Shown here piece after piece: positions 55,500-64,000 of a stretch of DNA of 64,000 nucleotides. How positions within the stretch are numbered: position 1 is the first letter of the stretch; every line of letters starts with the position of its first letter. The notes beneath the pieces are model-generated. The model made no database searches. It was not told where the DNA came from and saw only the letters and a program-made list of their open reading frames with translations. A program made the translations under genes and the position numbers. This stretch comes from Aquimarina megaterium XH134 (GTDB lineage: Bacteria > Bacteroidota > Bacteroidia > Flavobacteriales > Flavobacteriaceae): assembly GCF_000520975.1 (NCBI RefSeq), contig NZ_JACB01000029.1, forward strand, positions 1-64,000, written 5' to 3'.

Positions 55500-57176
55500 T
55501 TAAACAATAGTCTGTATAAATTGTTCTAATTCTTCTCCAGAGGAAAGTCCAAGTTTTTTACGGATGCGGTAACGTGTAGATTTCACTGAATCTAATGAAG
55601 CATTACGAGCGATCATAATCTCTTTGATAGATAAATTGAGGCGAAGCAATGCACACATTTCACGTTCAGTTTTAGTAAGTGATGGATATAAGTCGCGAAG
55701 CTTAGCATCAAAACCTTTATTGACTTCTTCAATTTTAGATTGTAGTTCAGATAATTTTCCTTCGGTCTTAATCTGCACCTGTAGCTCTGAAGTTAGAGAA
55801 TTAATTGCTTCTTTCACTTTATTTGAAGCTTCTGGTGCTATTTCATTTTTTAATCGGTCTAATAACTCTTGTTTAAATTCTAAACGCATACTGTTATCGG
55901 CAATCAGTCGTTTGGTTTCTTCTTCATTCGCTTTCACTTTTGCCTCTAGTAACTCTTTTTGTGCTTGTTCTTTTTCTATTTTTTCGATCAAAATTCGGGC
56001 TTTGTTTTGGTAATTTCTTCTTACCAAAAATCCTATTATTAAAGCAGCTACCACAGCTATTAAAAGCAATGCCAGATATAACCCTTTTTTTGAAGCTTCA
56101 GTTTCTGCCAATAAAGTTACTTCTCGTTTCTCTTGTGCAAATACTAAACTATCTGCTAATTTTTCCTGATCAAATTTATGGCTTAATTCTAATGCTTGAA
56201 TTTTCTTTATATTTTCAATATTGAAAATCGAATCTGAATGCCGATTAAATGTTCTATAATCAAAATATGCATCTTTATAATTTCCTTTAAGATGATTCAA
56301 AAAACTTTTCCGAAGATATGCTTTGGCAATACGTTCTCTAAAACCTTCTCCTTGCGCAATCATCAAAGAAGAATCTGCATATTTAATCCCCTTATTAAAC
56401 TCTTTTTTCCTTTTGTAAATAGTAGATACATTATAATAAGCAGTACATAAGGAAAGCTTTTTTTCAAGCCGTTTTGCATATCTAATATTTTCCGAAGCAA
56501 GTCGAAGTGCTTCTTCATAGTTGCCTTTATCTCTATACACCGCTACCATATTATTATTTACCCGTTGTACATCATCCGCACTATTGATAGTATTAAATAA
56601 CTCTTTTGCTTTATCATAGTAAATTAGTGCCGAATCTATTCTTTTGGTTTGACGGTATGAAACTCCCATCATATTGTATCCCGCAGCAATACCATGTGTA
56701 TCTTTTAACAGTGTTTTTATAGTAATAGCTTTTTTATATAGATCAATGGACTTATCATGGGCTTTCTGGTAGCGGTATACCATCCCCATATTGTGATATA
56801 CATCAGAGATGTGCAAAGAATCATTTTGACTTTTATAAATCTTCTGGGCTTTGAGATAATACTCAAGAGCTTTAGGGTAATCAGCTTCTCGCCTATTTAC
56901 GACTCCTTTTATAACATAGGCTTTTGCTAATTGTTGTTGACTAATGCTATCATTTTTTAAACCTATTAGCACCAATGCCTTATCAATGATTTGCTCTGTA
57001 ATGCTAAAATCCCGATCATATTGAATTTCTCCTAACAGCAACATTGCATTTATACTATCAGATCTTGTAGATGCATATTGCAGTTCTTTTTCTAACCTAA
57101 CCAACGTGTTATCAGCTTCTTGTGAATAAAAGTAGCATGATACTAAAAAGAGTAGAAAGAGTATATAGTGTTTCAT
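55500..57176 (-). CDS. Membrane-bound TPR regulator with LuxR-type HTH
   Basis: 558 residues from the ATG at 57176 (nine bases inside the longest frame; this start gives the cleaner signal MKHYILFLLFLVSC). The periplasmic part consists of TPRs (about 25-330), followed by one membrane helix (LYLALLLIAVVAALIIGFLV), a coiled coil, and a C-terminal DNA-binding domain TKTEREMCALLRLNLSIKEI with the KSTRYRIRKKLGL recognition region. This is the common Bacteroidota one-component regulator with an inner-membrane anchor. It lies between the two surface-gene pairs and is a candidate for binding the TACGTA elements. Confidence 0.9.
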   Translation of the reverse strand: MKHYILFLLFLVSCYFYSQEADNTLVRLEKELQYASTRSDSINAMLLLGEIQYDRDFSITEQIIDKALVLIGLKNDSISQQQLAKAYVIKGVVNRREADYPKALEYYLKAQKIYKSQNDSLHISDVYHNMGMVYRYQKAHDKSIDLYKKAITIKTLLKDTHGIAAGYNMMGVSYRQTKRIDSALIYYDKAKELFNTINSADDVQRVNNNMVAVYRDKGNYEEALRLASENIRYAKRLEKKLSLCTAYYNVSTIYKRKKEFNKGIKYADSSLMIAQGEGFRERIAKAYLRKSFLNHLKGNYKDAYFDYRTFNRHSDSIFNIENIKKIQALELSHKFDQEKLADSLVFAQEKREVTLLAETEASKKGLYLALLLIAVVAALIIGFLVRRNYQNKARILIEKIEKEQAQKELLEAKVKANEEETKRLIADNSMRLEFKQELLDRLKNEIAPEASNKVKEAINSLTSELQVQIKTEGKLSELQSKIEEVNKGFDAKLRDLYPSLTKTEREMCALLRLNLSIKEIMIARNASLDSVKSTRYRIRKKLGLSSGEELEQFIQTIV

Positions 57177-57258
57177 CACTAGCAAACTTACTAATAAATA
57201 TAATTACCTATTATTTCAGTTTATCATTTTAGGTATTCTTCATACCTCTTGAAAAAAC

Positions 57259-57287
57259 AAAACCACTCAAAATAATTGAGTGGTTTT
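57259..57287 (-). terminator. Terminator after the Fn3 lipoprotein gene
   Basis: A perfect 12-bp stem AAAACCACTCAA / TTGAGTGGTTTT with a 5-nt loop is followed on the minus strand by TTTTGTTTTTT. It separates the LRR-Fn3 transcript from the regulator gene. Confidence 0.92.
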
Positions 57288-57343
57288 GATGAAAAAGTGT
57301 TACGGCCACATACCTCTGTAACTGCTTGTTATTATAGTTTTAA

Positions 57344-58027
57344 TTATTCCGTTCTAAAATTCCATATCTGACCTATAGTAGCCCCTTGCTTATCATCCTT
57401 AACCACAACTCTCCAATAATATGTAGTATTGGTTGATATAGTCACATCAAATGTTGAAACATTCATGTCTTCTGAAACTAAAACCGGTGGGTTTGTATCT
57501 CCAAAGTAAAGATCAAAGGTTAAAGGATCGTTATCTCCATCGGTAGCATCCCAATCCAAAGTGATATTGGTGCCTGATACGCTATCCCCCAATGAAGGAC
57601 TTGTTAATAAAGGAGCATTCGGAATCGTATTTACTCCTGCATCTGGCTCTGTGAAAAACGTCTGCACATCTGAATATTCACTCTCATTACCCGCACTATC
57701 ACTTGCCTTTACTCTCCAAAAATAAGTAGTACCTTTTTCTAAAGTAAATGTTTGGATCGTTTCATTAGTGGTAGCCGTAAACAAAATAGTGCCAAAACTA
57801 GTATCTGTAGCAATGTCGATCGTATAACGTATTGAATCTCCATCACTATCCACAGCAGCTCCCCAATCAAACTCCAGATTAAAATTAGTACATACCAGAT
57901 TATTGGTAGGAAATACCAAACTCGGTATCGAAGGAACTGTATTTACTATAGGAATTACCGTATTATCATCTCCACTACAGGAAAACAGAAATAATGAACT
58001 TAATATTGCGATATAGAAATTTCTCAT
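57344..58027 (-). CDS. Lipoprotein with two fibronectin type III-like domains
   Basis: 227 residues. The lipoprotein signal MRNFYIAILSSLFLFSC places the acylated Cys at about 17. Two Fn3/cadherin-like domains follow (about 35-128 and 135-225), each with the YFWRVKASD or YYWRVVVKD strand. It is probably exposed on the outer membrane. The start overlaps the stop of the LRR gene by ATGA, so it is made together with that protein and may anchor or accompany it at the surface; the partnership is inference. Confidence 0.88.
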   Translation of the reverse strand: MRNFYIAILSSLFLFSCSGDDNTVIPIVNTVPSIPSLVFPTNNLVCTNFNLEFDWGAAVDSDGDSIRYTIDIATDTSFGTILFTATTNETIQTFTLEKGTTYFWRVKASDSAGNESEYSDVQTFFTEPDAGVNTIPNAPLLTSPSLGDSVSGTNITLDWDATDGDNDPLTFDLYFGDTNPPVLVSEDMNVSTFDVTISTNTTYYWRVVVKDDKQGATIGQIWNFRTE

Positions 58028-61000
58028 TGTTTTACGATTTTAAGGGGTTGTGAAGCTGATCCATCTATACGAATAAAGTAGATTCCTACTGGCATATCTT
58101 CCATAGATATCTTTACTTTATTTGCTGCAGTCTTATACACTCCAGAAGAGACCATCATACCTAGTGCATTATACATCTCGATAGTACTATTATCTCCTAT
58201 ACGATCAGAAAGGGTGAGTTCTATATAAGATGCTGTAGGATTAGGATACGCAGTAATGGCATCAGAACCTTCTATCTTGGTTGATAATTTTCCTTCGCAA
58301 GCCAGGCTAGAGTGGATTGCTAATATTCCTGATTGATCAACATCTAATGAAAAAGTATTTGCATTATACGCTCCAATCACCTCATCATTGATTGTTACCG
58401 TATAAGGAGCTGTACCAGAAGTAATATCCACAACTACTTTTTTACCCGTAGCATCCCTTTGTATACTTGTCTTCCCTTCTAGTGTTTCGCCTTCTTCAAT
58501 CGTTAATTCAAAACATTGCTCGCAATCTGTAATCCCATTGATAGCAATACACATGGTATACGTGCCCGGTGTCAAATCACCAATCTCTTGTGTTGATGTA
58601 AAATCATAAGTATTTCCATCTACTGTAGCGATATAGGATAATGCTTCAGCAGCTGCAATAGTGATCATCCCATTATTTTTATCTGAGCAGGTCTCACTAA
58701 ATGCTTGAATTTGAAAATTATCTGATGGCAAACTATATAGTGGACAACTAAAAACATCTTCACAAGTTAAAACATCAGAAATGGTAAAGGAGCTTCCTGT
58801 AAGATTAAGAGTAGTTTGCCCATCACCATCGGTAACATAGGGATATAACCCACAGAAATTAGTTACCTCGGTCTCTACAATATTGAACCGGTTTGCGACT
58901 GTTCTCAGGCTCGTAAGATTCAACGAAGTTATCGCATTACCTGATATGGTTGATTGTAAAAACGCTCCCATGTCGGTTTCTGTAGTCTCAGTAAGATTTT
59001 GTAATCCATCTACATTATCAAGGATCAAATTATCTCTAATTCGAAAATACCGTGTAGAAGTTATCGATTGTAAGGCATCAATATTGGTTAATACAGAATT
59101 TCTTTCGATAGTGATCAATCCAATTGTTCCAGAAATAAATTCTAACCCATTTAAGCTGGTTAAAGAAACATTACCATCCACTGTAAGGGACACCTCAGCA
59201 GCAGATACATTACTAAAAGCTTCAAGATTGGTTAGATTTGGGTTATTTTGAATAGTAACCTGCCCTCCAATAGATGTTACTGTAGCAAACGGCGAAAGGT
59301 CAGTAAGACTAGTTCTATCAAGGGAAAAATTGCCCAAGGTCTCTATCGAATCAAAATTAAACACTGTACTATTTACATTAGATATTGAGAAACTTAATCC
59401 TACTTCGGTTAGTAAAGGAAATGACGTTGTACTAGCTTCTACATTTCTCATCGTAAAAACATTTTCGATATACGTAAGATTGGGAAAGCTAATACCTGGA
59501 CCTGCCACTATAAGGTCTTGAAATGTTATCGATCCCGGTCTGTCAATAGGCGAATTCAATCCTGTTAAGGTTGTTACATTAGGAAATACCAATGCGTGAT
59601 TGAGAGTTAAATCTCGTATGTTTACAACTTCGGTTATGGTAAAATTCAATACTGTAGAAATATCAGTCAACATCACATTATCATATACAAAAAGTCTTTT
59701 AACAGGGTTTGTGATTCCTGAAAGTGCAGTAATATCATTAAGCGCATCATTACGAAATACAGCTATTTTTTCGGTTACCGTATGTAGATTCTCTAATCCT
59801 GTAAGGTTTGTTATCATGTCACTATCACCAATATTTAAAAAGCCATTAATAACTTCAATACCTGCTAAACCAGAAAGATCTGTCACATCGTTAGCTCGTC
59901 TTATAATAAGATTTCCATTAACTGTATTACAACTTCCCAAGGTAGTAATAAAGGCATCTAACTCTGCTTGTGAGGAAATAGTTACACCGTCTACAGCACA
60001 ATCTGTACACATTTCACTATATGATGCTGCAGCATCCTTTATCCAACCACTATAACTACCAGTTCCAGCATTTGCAGCGGTTGCATTATCTACCTGGATA
60101 CAACGAAGATCAGGATTTCCTATAGCTGTTAAAAAATCAAGATCTGCCGTCTCATTAGTTCCATTTTTTAGATTTAGAAATGTGAGTTGATTATCATTGA
60201 TTTCTACATATTCTATTTTATCATTGGCACTTAGGTCTAAACTTGTTAATGCATTATTGTTACAATATAATTCTATTAATTCTATATTGGTACTAAGGTC
60301 TAAACTGGTTAACTGATTATTGTTACACTCCAATTCTGTTAACAAAATGTTGTTACTTAGATCTATGCTTGTGAATTGATTATTCTCAACAGATAGAGAA
60401 GTTAGTGCTGTATTTGTAGTTAGGTCTAAACCAGCAATGGGATTAGTATCCAGCTTTAAATCTATTAGTAACGTATTATTACTTATATCTATACTTGTTA
60501 ATTGAGTATTATTAAGAGATAATCTTTCTAGTGCAGTATTTGTACTAAGATCTATACTGCTTATGGGACTGTCTGAAATAGACAAATTGGTCATTGCTGT
60601 ATTTGCACTTATATCTATACTTGATAATATGGTGTTCCAGATGACTATATGTGTCATCATTGTATTACTTGTAACATTTATATTTGCTAATGGACAATTC
60701 CCAACAGCTATCCTTTTCAATTTTGTATTCGAAGTAAGATCTAAACCGCCTAACTCCGAATTAATAAATGTCAAAATTTCTAAGTTAATATTTTCACTTA
60801 CATCTATATTTTCTATAGGGTTTCCTTCAGACCATAGTTGTATCAAAGAAGCAAAATCTTCGATACCGGTAAGATCGGTGATTCCTTTATTATACAATGC
60901 TCCTCCTGTACCAGCATTAAAGCTTTCTACACTTGCAATATTAGCGGTAGGCACAAAATTATCTAAGGGTCCTGAGTCATATCCAGCATCGATTAGAGCT

Positions 61001-61836
61001 TGCTCAAAATTATCATCAGGTACATTGGTAAGACACTGATTTGCATAAGAAGAGGTAGCTGCATCTATTTGCCATCCCGCATAATTATTCAACCCCGCAT
61101 TAGCATCTGCTGCATTATCTACCTGAATACATTCTAAATCAGGGTTGTTGTGAACTTCAAACTGTTGGATAGTTGTATTGTTCCCGTTTTTTACATTCAA
61201 AAACTTCAAGTTTGTGTTAAATGCTCTTACATTTTCAAGATTTGGAAGCATCGAAAGGTCTAGAAAAACAATATTAGTTCTTTGGCATTCTAACCTATCT
61301 AGCGCTGGATTTAGACTTAAATCTAAAGAATCTACATCATTACCTCCTACAAATAATTGTCTTAAAAGTGGAAATCCGGAAGTATCTAAAGTTGTTAATT
61401 CGTTTCCTGTGATTTGCAAAATCGTCAAAACAGTAGAGTTTATTGATAATGTCTCAATCAAATTTCCATCTACAATAAGACTTTCCAAAGCAGGTTGATT
61501 ACTTACATCTAACGCGGTTAATTGGTTTCGAGTAGCTCTAAAAGCAATCAGGTTCACCAAAGTACTAAGATTTATTGTTGAAATATTATTGTTATGCACT
61601 TGCAATGTCTCTAGTAATACAAAATCTTCGATACCGGTTAGGTCAGAAATATTACTATTAGATATATCTAATGTAGTAAGACTTGCAATATTTGCAGTAG
61701 GGACCTGATTATCATTAGCAATATCGTCATAGGCATTTAATGCCGTTTCAAAATTAGGATCTGGAATAGCTGTATATTGAGCATATGTCGAAAAACTAAA
61801 GCATAAAAAAACCACATAAAGTAATCTTATTTTCAT
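58024..61836 (-). CDS. Leucine-rich-repeat T9SS surface protein with receptor-L-like middle region
   Basis: 1270 residues with a signal peptide (about 1-19). Two opening modules (AIPDPNFETALNAYDD and NVPDDNFEQALIDAGYDSG) carry LRRs of the LTSLDLSTN type. From about residue 610 the repeats change to a receptor-L-domain-like type (GNLIIRRANDVTDLSGLAGI). A segment with paired Cys and a type IX sorting tail (YPNPTASYIELTLS to IVKQ) follow. The tail segment is close to that of the 45849 gene, so the two are paralogues with different middles. Coupled by ATGA to the downstream Fn3 lipoprotein. Confidence 0.92.
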   Translation of the reverse strand: MKIRLLYVVFLCFSFSTYAQYTAIPDPNFETALNAYDDIANDNQVPTANIASLTTLDISNSNISDLTGIEDFVLLETLQVHNNNISTINLSTLVNLIAFRATRNQLTALDVSNQPALESLIVDGNLIETLSINSTVLTILQITGNELTTLDTSGFPLLRQLFVGGNDVDSLDLSLNPALDRLECQRTNIVFLDLSMLPNLENVRAFNTNLKFLNVKNGNNTTIQQFEVHNNPDLECIQVDNAADANAGLNNYAGWQIDAATSSYANQCLTNVPDDNFEQALIDAGYDSGPLDNFVPTANIASVESFNAGTGGALYNKGITDLTGIEDFASLIQLWSEGNPIENIDVSENINLEILTFINSELGGLDLTSNTKLKRIAVGNCPLANINVTSNTMMTHIVIWNTILSSIDISANTAMTNLSISDSPISSIDLSTNTALERLSLNNTQLTSIDISNNTLLIDLKLDTNPIAGLDLTTNTALTSLSVENNQFTSIDLSNNILLTELECNNNQLTSLDLSTNIELIELYCNNNALTSLDLSANDKIEYVEINDNQLTFLNLKNGTNETADLDFLTAIGNPDLRCIQVDNATAANAGTGSYSGWIKDAAASYSEMCTDCAVDGVTISSQAELDAFITTLGSCNTVNGNLIIRRANDVTDLSGLAGIEVINGFLNIGDSDMITNLTGLENLHTVTEKIAVFRNDALNDITALSGITNPVKRLFVYDNVMLTDISTVLNFTITEVVNIRDLTLNHALVFPNVTTLTGLNSPIDRPGSITFQDLIVAGPGISFPNLTYIENVFTMRNVEASTTSFPLLTEVGLSFSISNVNSTVFNFDSIETLGNFSLDRTSLTDLSPFATVTSIGGQVTIQNNPNLTNLEAFSNVSAAEVSLTVDGNVSLTSLNGLEFISGTIGLITIERNSVLTNIDALQSITSTRYFRIRDNLILDNVDGLQNLTETTETDMGAFLQSTISGNAITSLNLTSLRTVANRFNIVETEVTNFCGLYPYVTDGDGQTTLNLTGSSFTISDVLTCEDVFSCPLYSLPSDNFQIQAFSETCSDKNNGMITIAAAEALSYIATVDGNTYDFTSTQEIGDLTPGTYTMCIAINGITDCEQCFELTIEEGETLEGKTSIQRDATGKKVVVDITSGTAPYTVTINDEVIGAYNANTFSLDVDQSGILAIHSSLACEGKLSTKIEGSDAITAYPNPTASYIELTLSDRIGDNSTIEMYNALGMMVSSGVYKTAANKVKISMEDMPVGIYFIRIDGSASQPLKIVKQ

Positions 61837-61892
61837 ATTAAAGGGGTTTTAAACACAATTGCAATAATAGGGCAAAGCCTTGTTTTTGAGAC

Positions 61893-61955
61893 AATTTTAA
61901 CGGTGTCAAAAGGTGTCATTATCCTGTTTTAGAAAGAAGTACGTAGGGATACGTA
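61893..61955 (-). promoter_or_regulatory. Conserved upstream element of surface genes, copy 3
   Basis: TACGTA-GGGA-TACGTA at 61940-61955, with AATTTTAACGGTGTC and GGTGTCATT blocks at 61893-61920. It lies 57-119 bp before the start at 61836. Confidence 0.7.
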
Positions 61956-62010
61956 TGTGATTATGTGAAGTATATACTTCATCAGTTCGAGTGGTTTTTT
62001 ATAATATAGT

Positions 62011-62077
62011 GGAGAAAAATTGTATCGAGGACTTTGATTGAACTATCTTGTTCCTATTACATCTCGATACAATCCTC
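62011..62077 (-). terminator. Large hairpin after the right-edge head-protein gene
   Basis: 11-bp arms ATTGTATCGAG (62019-62029) and CTCGATACAAT (62063-62073), with outer GGAG/CTCC, around a 33-nt loop. On the minus strand TTTTT follows. It is probably the terminator of the 62115 gene, with an unusually big loop. Confidence 0.55.
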
Positions 62078-62114
62078 CTTTGGTCGGATCACTCGATGTG
62101 ACATAGCATTTAAT

Positions 62115-64000
62115 CTATTCTATCACCATCTTTTTAGTATCGATTTTTCGACTTCCTATGTATAAGGTATAGAAATAGGTTCCTGCAGCCAGGCCATCAC
62201 TATTAATATTTAGTTCTCCATCACCACTTTGTTTTATGGCTACCGTAGATACCACCTGTCCTACTGAATTACTAAACACAACCGTAGCATTATTAATCCC
62301 GGTAGGCAGGTAATATTTGATAGACGAAGTACCATTAAACGGATTAGGAATATTTTGATATAAAATCGGTGTATTACTTTTATTAATTTCACCAACAACA
62401 TTGCTCTCCAAAGCTTCAATACGAGTAATCAAATCATTAATAAGGACTTGTTGTGCGGTGTTTTCGGTTTGCAAATCTACAATTTCACTTTGTGCATCAT
62501 CAAGATTTGATGTTAGTGAAGAAAATACAGGTGCTAAATCAACCGATACTGAAGCGCCATTCTCTATAGCAATCGTTAGGTTAGTACCACTTAAATTTGC
62601 CGAAGTTAAATCCTGTGTATCGGTATTATCCAGGTATCCTGCAAGATCAATTGTAGCTGTTCCACCAGAAATGCTTAAGCTATTTGTCGCTAAAGAAAGT
62701 TCTTGACTATCGGTATTGTCCAAATATCCTGCAAGATCAACTGTAGTTGTTCCGCCAGAAATACTTAAGGTATTAGTTGCCAATGAAAGCTCCTGGCTGT
62801 CAGTATTATCCAAATATTTTGAAAGATCAACCGTTTTAGTAGCCTCTGCATCGTCTAATAAGGATAATTCGAGATCATCGCCATTTAACTGAAATTCATC
62901 TATCGTTTGATCATCGGTATCTGTGTTGGTATCTATGGTCGAATTTACCCATTGTGTGCCATCCCATACAAATAAAGAAGAAAGATCAGTATCATATACG
63001 AGCATTCCTGCTTCAGTAGTCGCCAAAGGGTTACCACTTGCTGCAGCAGTTTCCATAGCCGTACGTTGTGCTGTAGTTACTCTATTTATTAAAAAACCTT
63101 TATCGGTATCGGCAAGCTCTAAAGAAGCATTTGGATTGGCCGCTACAGTACCAATTCCTACACTCATTCGATTAGTAGCAGTATTTCCTCCGAGCGCCAT
63201 GGTATTGGCTTGAGCAACATCTACATCATACCCTATTGCTGCTGCATAAGAACCTCCTGTACTGCTCAATGCACCTATAGTGATTGATCCCTTATTACCT
63301 GTTGATCGAGCTTGATGACCAATAATCACTTGATCATCTCCAAAAACTGATACAGAATTCCCTAAAAAGATATTTCGTTGATTTCGATTATCCGAAGATC
63401 CATTGACACCATTTCCTGCAAAATCAGCTTTCCAACCTATCCCTATATTATCAGATCCTTCTCTATTGGTGCCTCCAGTAAGTACTCCCATATAGGTATT
63501 TCTATTGGCATCATTTCTATTATTGGTTCTATTATTATCCCAACCTGTACCATAGCCTATAAATGTATTTCCATCTGCATGTTGACTATTAGCTCCAGCT
63601 GCATACCCTAGAAAAGTATTTGCAAAACCATCAACATTATCCAGACCGGCACCAGAACCTATAAACGTATTGGCTTCACCTGTCGTATTTGATGCACCTA
63701 CTGCTCCACCAATGGTACTAAAATCATAATCAACTCCATTACCCAGAGTTGATGGTGTGAAACTTTTAACCTCTCCACCAACAAAAGTGTTGCCACTAGC
63801 TGTAGTTGTTTTTGCTCCAGCTCTACTTCCTACAAAACAATTGTCATCACCTGTAGTTAACTCATACCCGGCATCTTCACCAATGAGTACATTATCTTCT
63901 CCATCGATAAGGTTACGTCCAGCTTCTTCTCCAACAATAGTATTATCCCTTCCACTTGTTAGATTTGATCCTGCGCGATGACCTATAATCACATTATCAG
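62115..64000 (-). CDS. YadA-head-like T9SS surface protein, N-terminus beyond the window
   Basis: At least 628 residues. The frame is open to the right edge, so the ATG at 63992 is internal and the true start lies outside. It carries the same GxxNTFIGxxAG head repeats as the 52202 gene, a shorter set of about three 30-residue SxxLDNTD repeats, a coiled coil (around SSLTSNLDDAQSEIVDLQTE) and a nearly identical type IX sorting tail (IPNPFNGTSS to MVIE). It differs from its paralogue in lacking the Cys pair before the tail. Likely a secreted fibrous adhesin, transcribed just upstream of its LRR neighbour. Confidence 0.88.
   Translation of the reverse strand, partial: DNVIIGHRAGSNLTSGRDNTIVGEEAGRNLIDGEDNVLIGEDAGYELTTGDDNCFVGSRAGAKTTTASGNTFVGGEVKSFTPSTLGNGVDYDFSTIGGAVGASNTTGEANTFIGSGAGLDNVDGFANTFLGYAAGANSQHADGNTFIGYGTGWDNNRTNNRNDANRNTYMGVLTGGTNREGSDNIGIGWKADFAGNGVNGSSDNRNQRNIFLGNSVSVFGDDQVIIGHQARSTGNKGSITIGALSSTGGSYAAAIGYDVDVAQANTMALGGNTATNRMSVGIGTVAANPNASLELADTDKGFLINRVTTAQRTAMETAAASGNPLATTEAGMLVYDTDLSSLFVWDGTQWVNSTIDTNTDTDDQTIDEFQLNGDDLELSLLDDAEATKTVDLSKYLDNTDSQELSLATNTLSISGGTTTVDLAGYLDNTDSQELSLATNSLSISGGTATIDLAGYLDNTDTQDLTSANLSGTNLTIAIENGASVSVDLAPVFSSLTSNLDDAQSEIVDLQTENTAQQVLINDLITRIEALESNVVGEINKSNTPILYQNIPNPFNGTSSIKYYLPTGINNATVVFSNSVGQVVSTVAIKQSGDGELNINSDGLAAGTYFYTLYIGSRKIDTKKMVIE

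Noticed and set aside
63992..64000. ATG at 63992 as the start of the right-edge gene
   Set aside because: It falls within a head repeat (MIIGHRAGS); the paralogue shows that a signal peptide and more repeats should come before it.
1..64000. Insertion sequences, integrases or phage genes
   Set aside because: No ORF with transposase, recombinase or phage motifs was seen on either strand.

Overview
The window looks like part of a chromosome from a marine Bacteroidota, most likely a Flavobacteriaceae member of the Aquimarina type. The evidence is low GC, TAnnTTTG-type -7 promoter boxes, several proteins with type IX secretion (T9SS) C-terminal tails, an UpxY-like NusG paralogue, and flavobacterial housekeeping genes. 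The genus is an inference; no 16S gene or species marker is present.

Positions 1-26586 (all minus strand) hold a large trans-AT-style polyketide gene cluster that runs off the left edge. In transcription order it contains: an UpxY/LoaP-like antiterminator; a 3517-residue PKS (ACP, DUF2156-like, tryptophanase/tyrosine-phenol-lyase-like PLP domain, KS, DH, KR, ACP, KS, degenerate DH); a class III aminotransferase; a 1265-residue terminal PKS (ACP, KS lacking both catalytic His, ACP, thioesterase); an MMPL/RND exporter; a LolA-like periplasmic protein; a GMC oxidoreductase; a membrane-anchored START protein; and the 5' part of another PKS gene that starts with an LnmK-type acyltransferase/decarboxylase followed by ACP and KS. 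No AT domain is present, so acyltransfer must come from elsewhere. The ACP-DUF-PLP-lyase order together with an LnmK domain recalls the leinamycin family (sulfur-inserting DUF-SH didomain, propionyl-forming LnmK), but in a Bacteroidota host and in a new arrangement. The terminal KS-DH0 / aminotransferase / ACP-KS0-ACP-TE split suggests a beta-amino acyl terminus.

Positions 26583-27723, the presumed leader of this operon, are six tandem ~187-196 bp repeats. Each repeat unit reproduces the upstream region of the antiterminator gene plus its first codons, giving five 7-codon mini-ORFs (MTTPKPH) in front of the real start. This is the most unusual non-coding feature of the window.

Positions 28376-31044 hold a lipoprotein serine hydrolase, an AraC-type regulator and tRNA-Leu(CAA), which marks the border with a plus-strand housekeeping block (31191-44639): prs, rplY, pth, ribF, an HTTM protein, a TPR histidine kinase, serS, a TPR protein, a DUF4286 protein, rsmA, mgtE and a thioesterase. 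Two oppositely oriented copies of a structured flavobacterial repeat lie before pth and serS.

Positions 44764-64000 (minus strand) are a cell-surface region: a GIN-domain protein, then two copies of a gene pair made of a giant leucine-rich T9SS protein and a YadA-head-like T9SS protein, with a membrane-bound TPR/LuxR-type regulator and an Fn3 lipoprotein between the pairs. Three of these surface genes share a conserved upstream element built on two TACGTA hexamers 4 bp apart.
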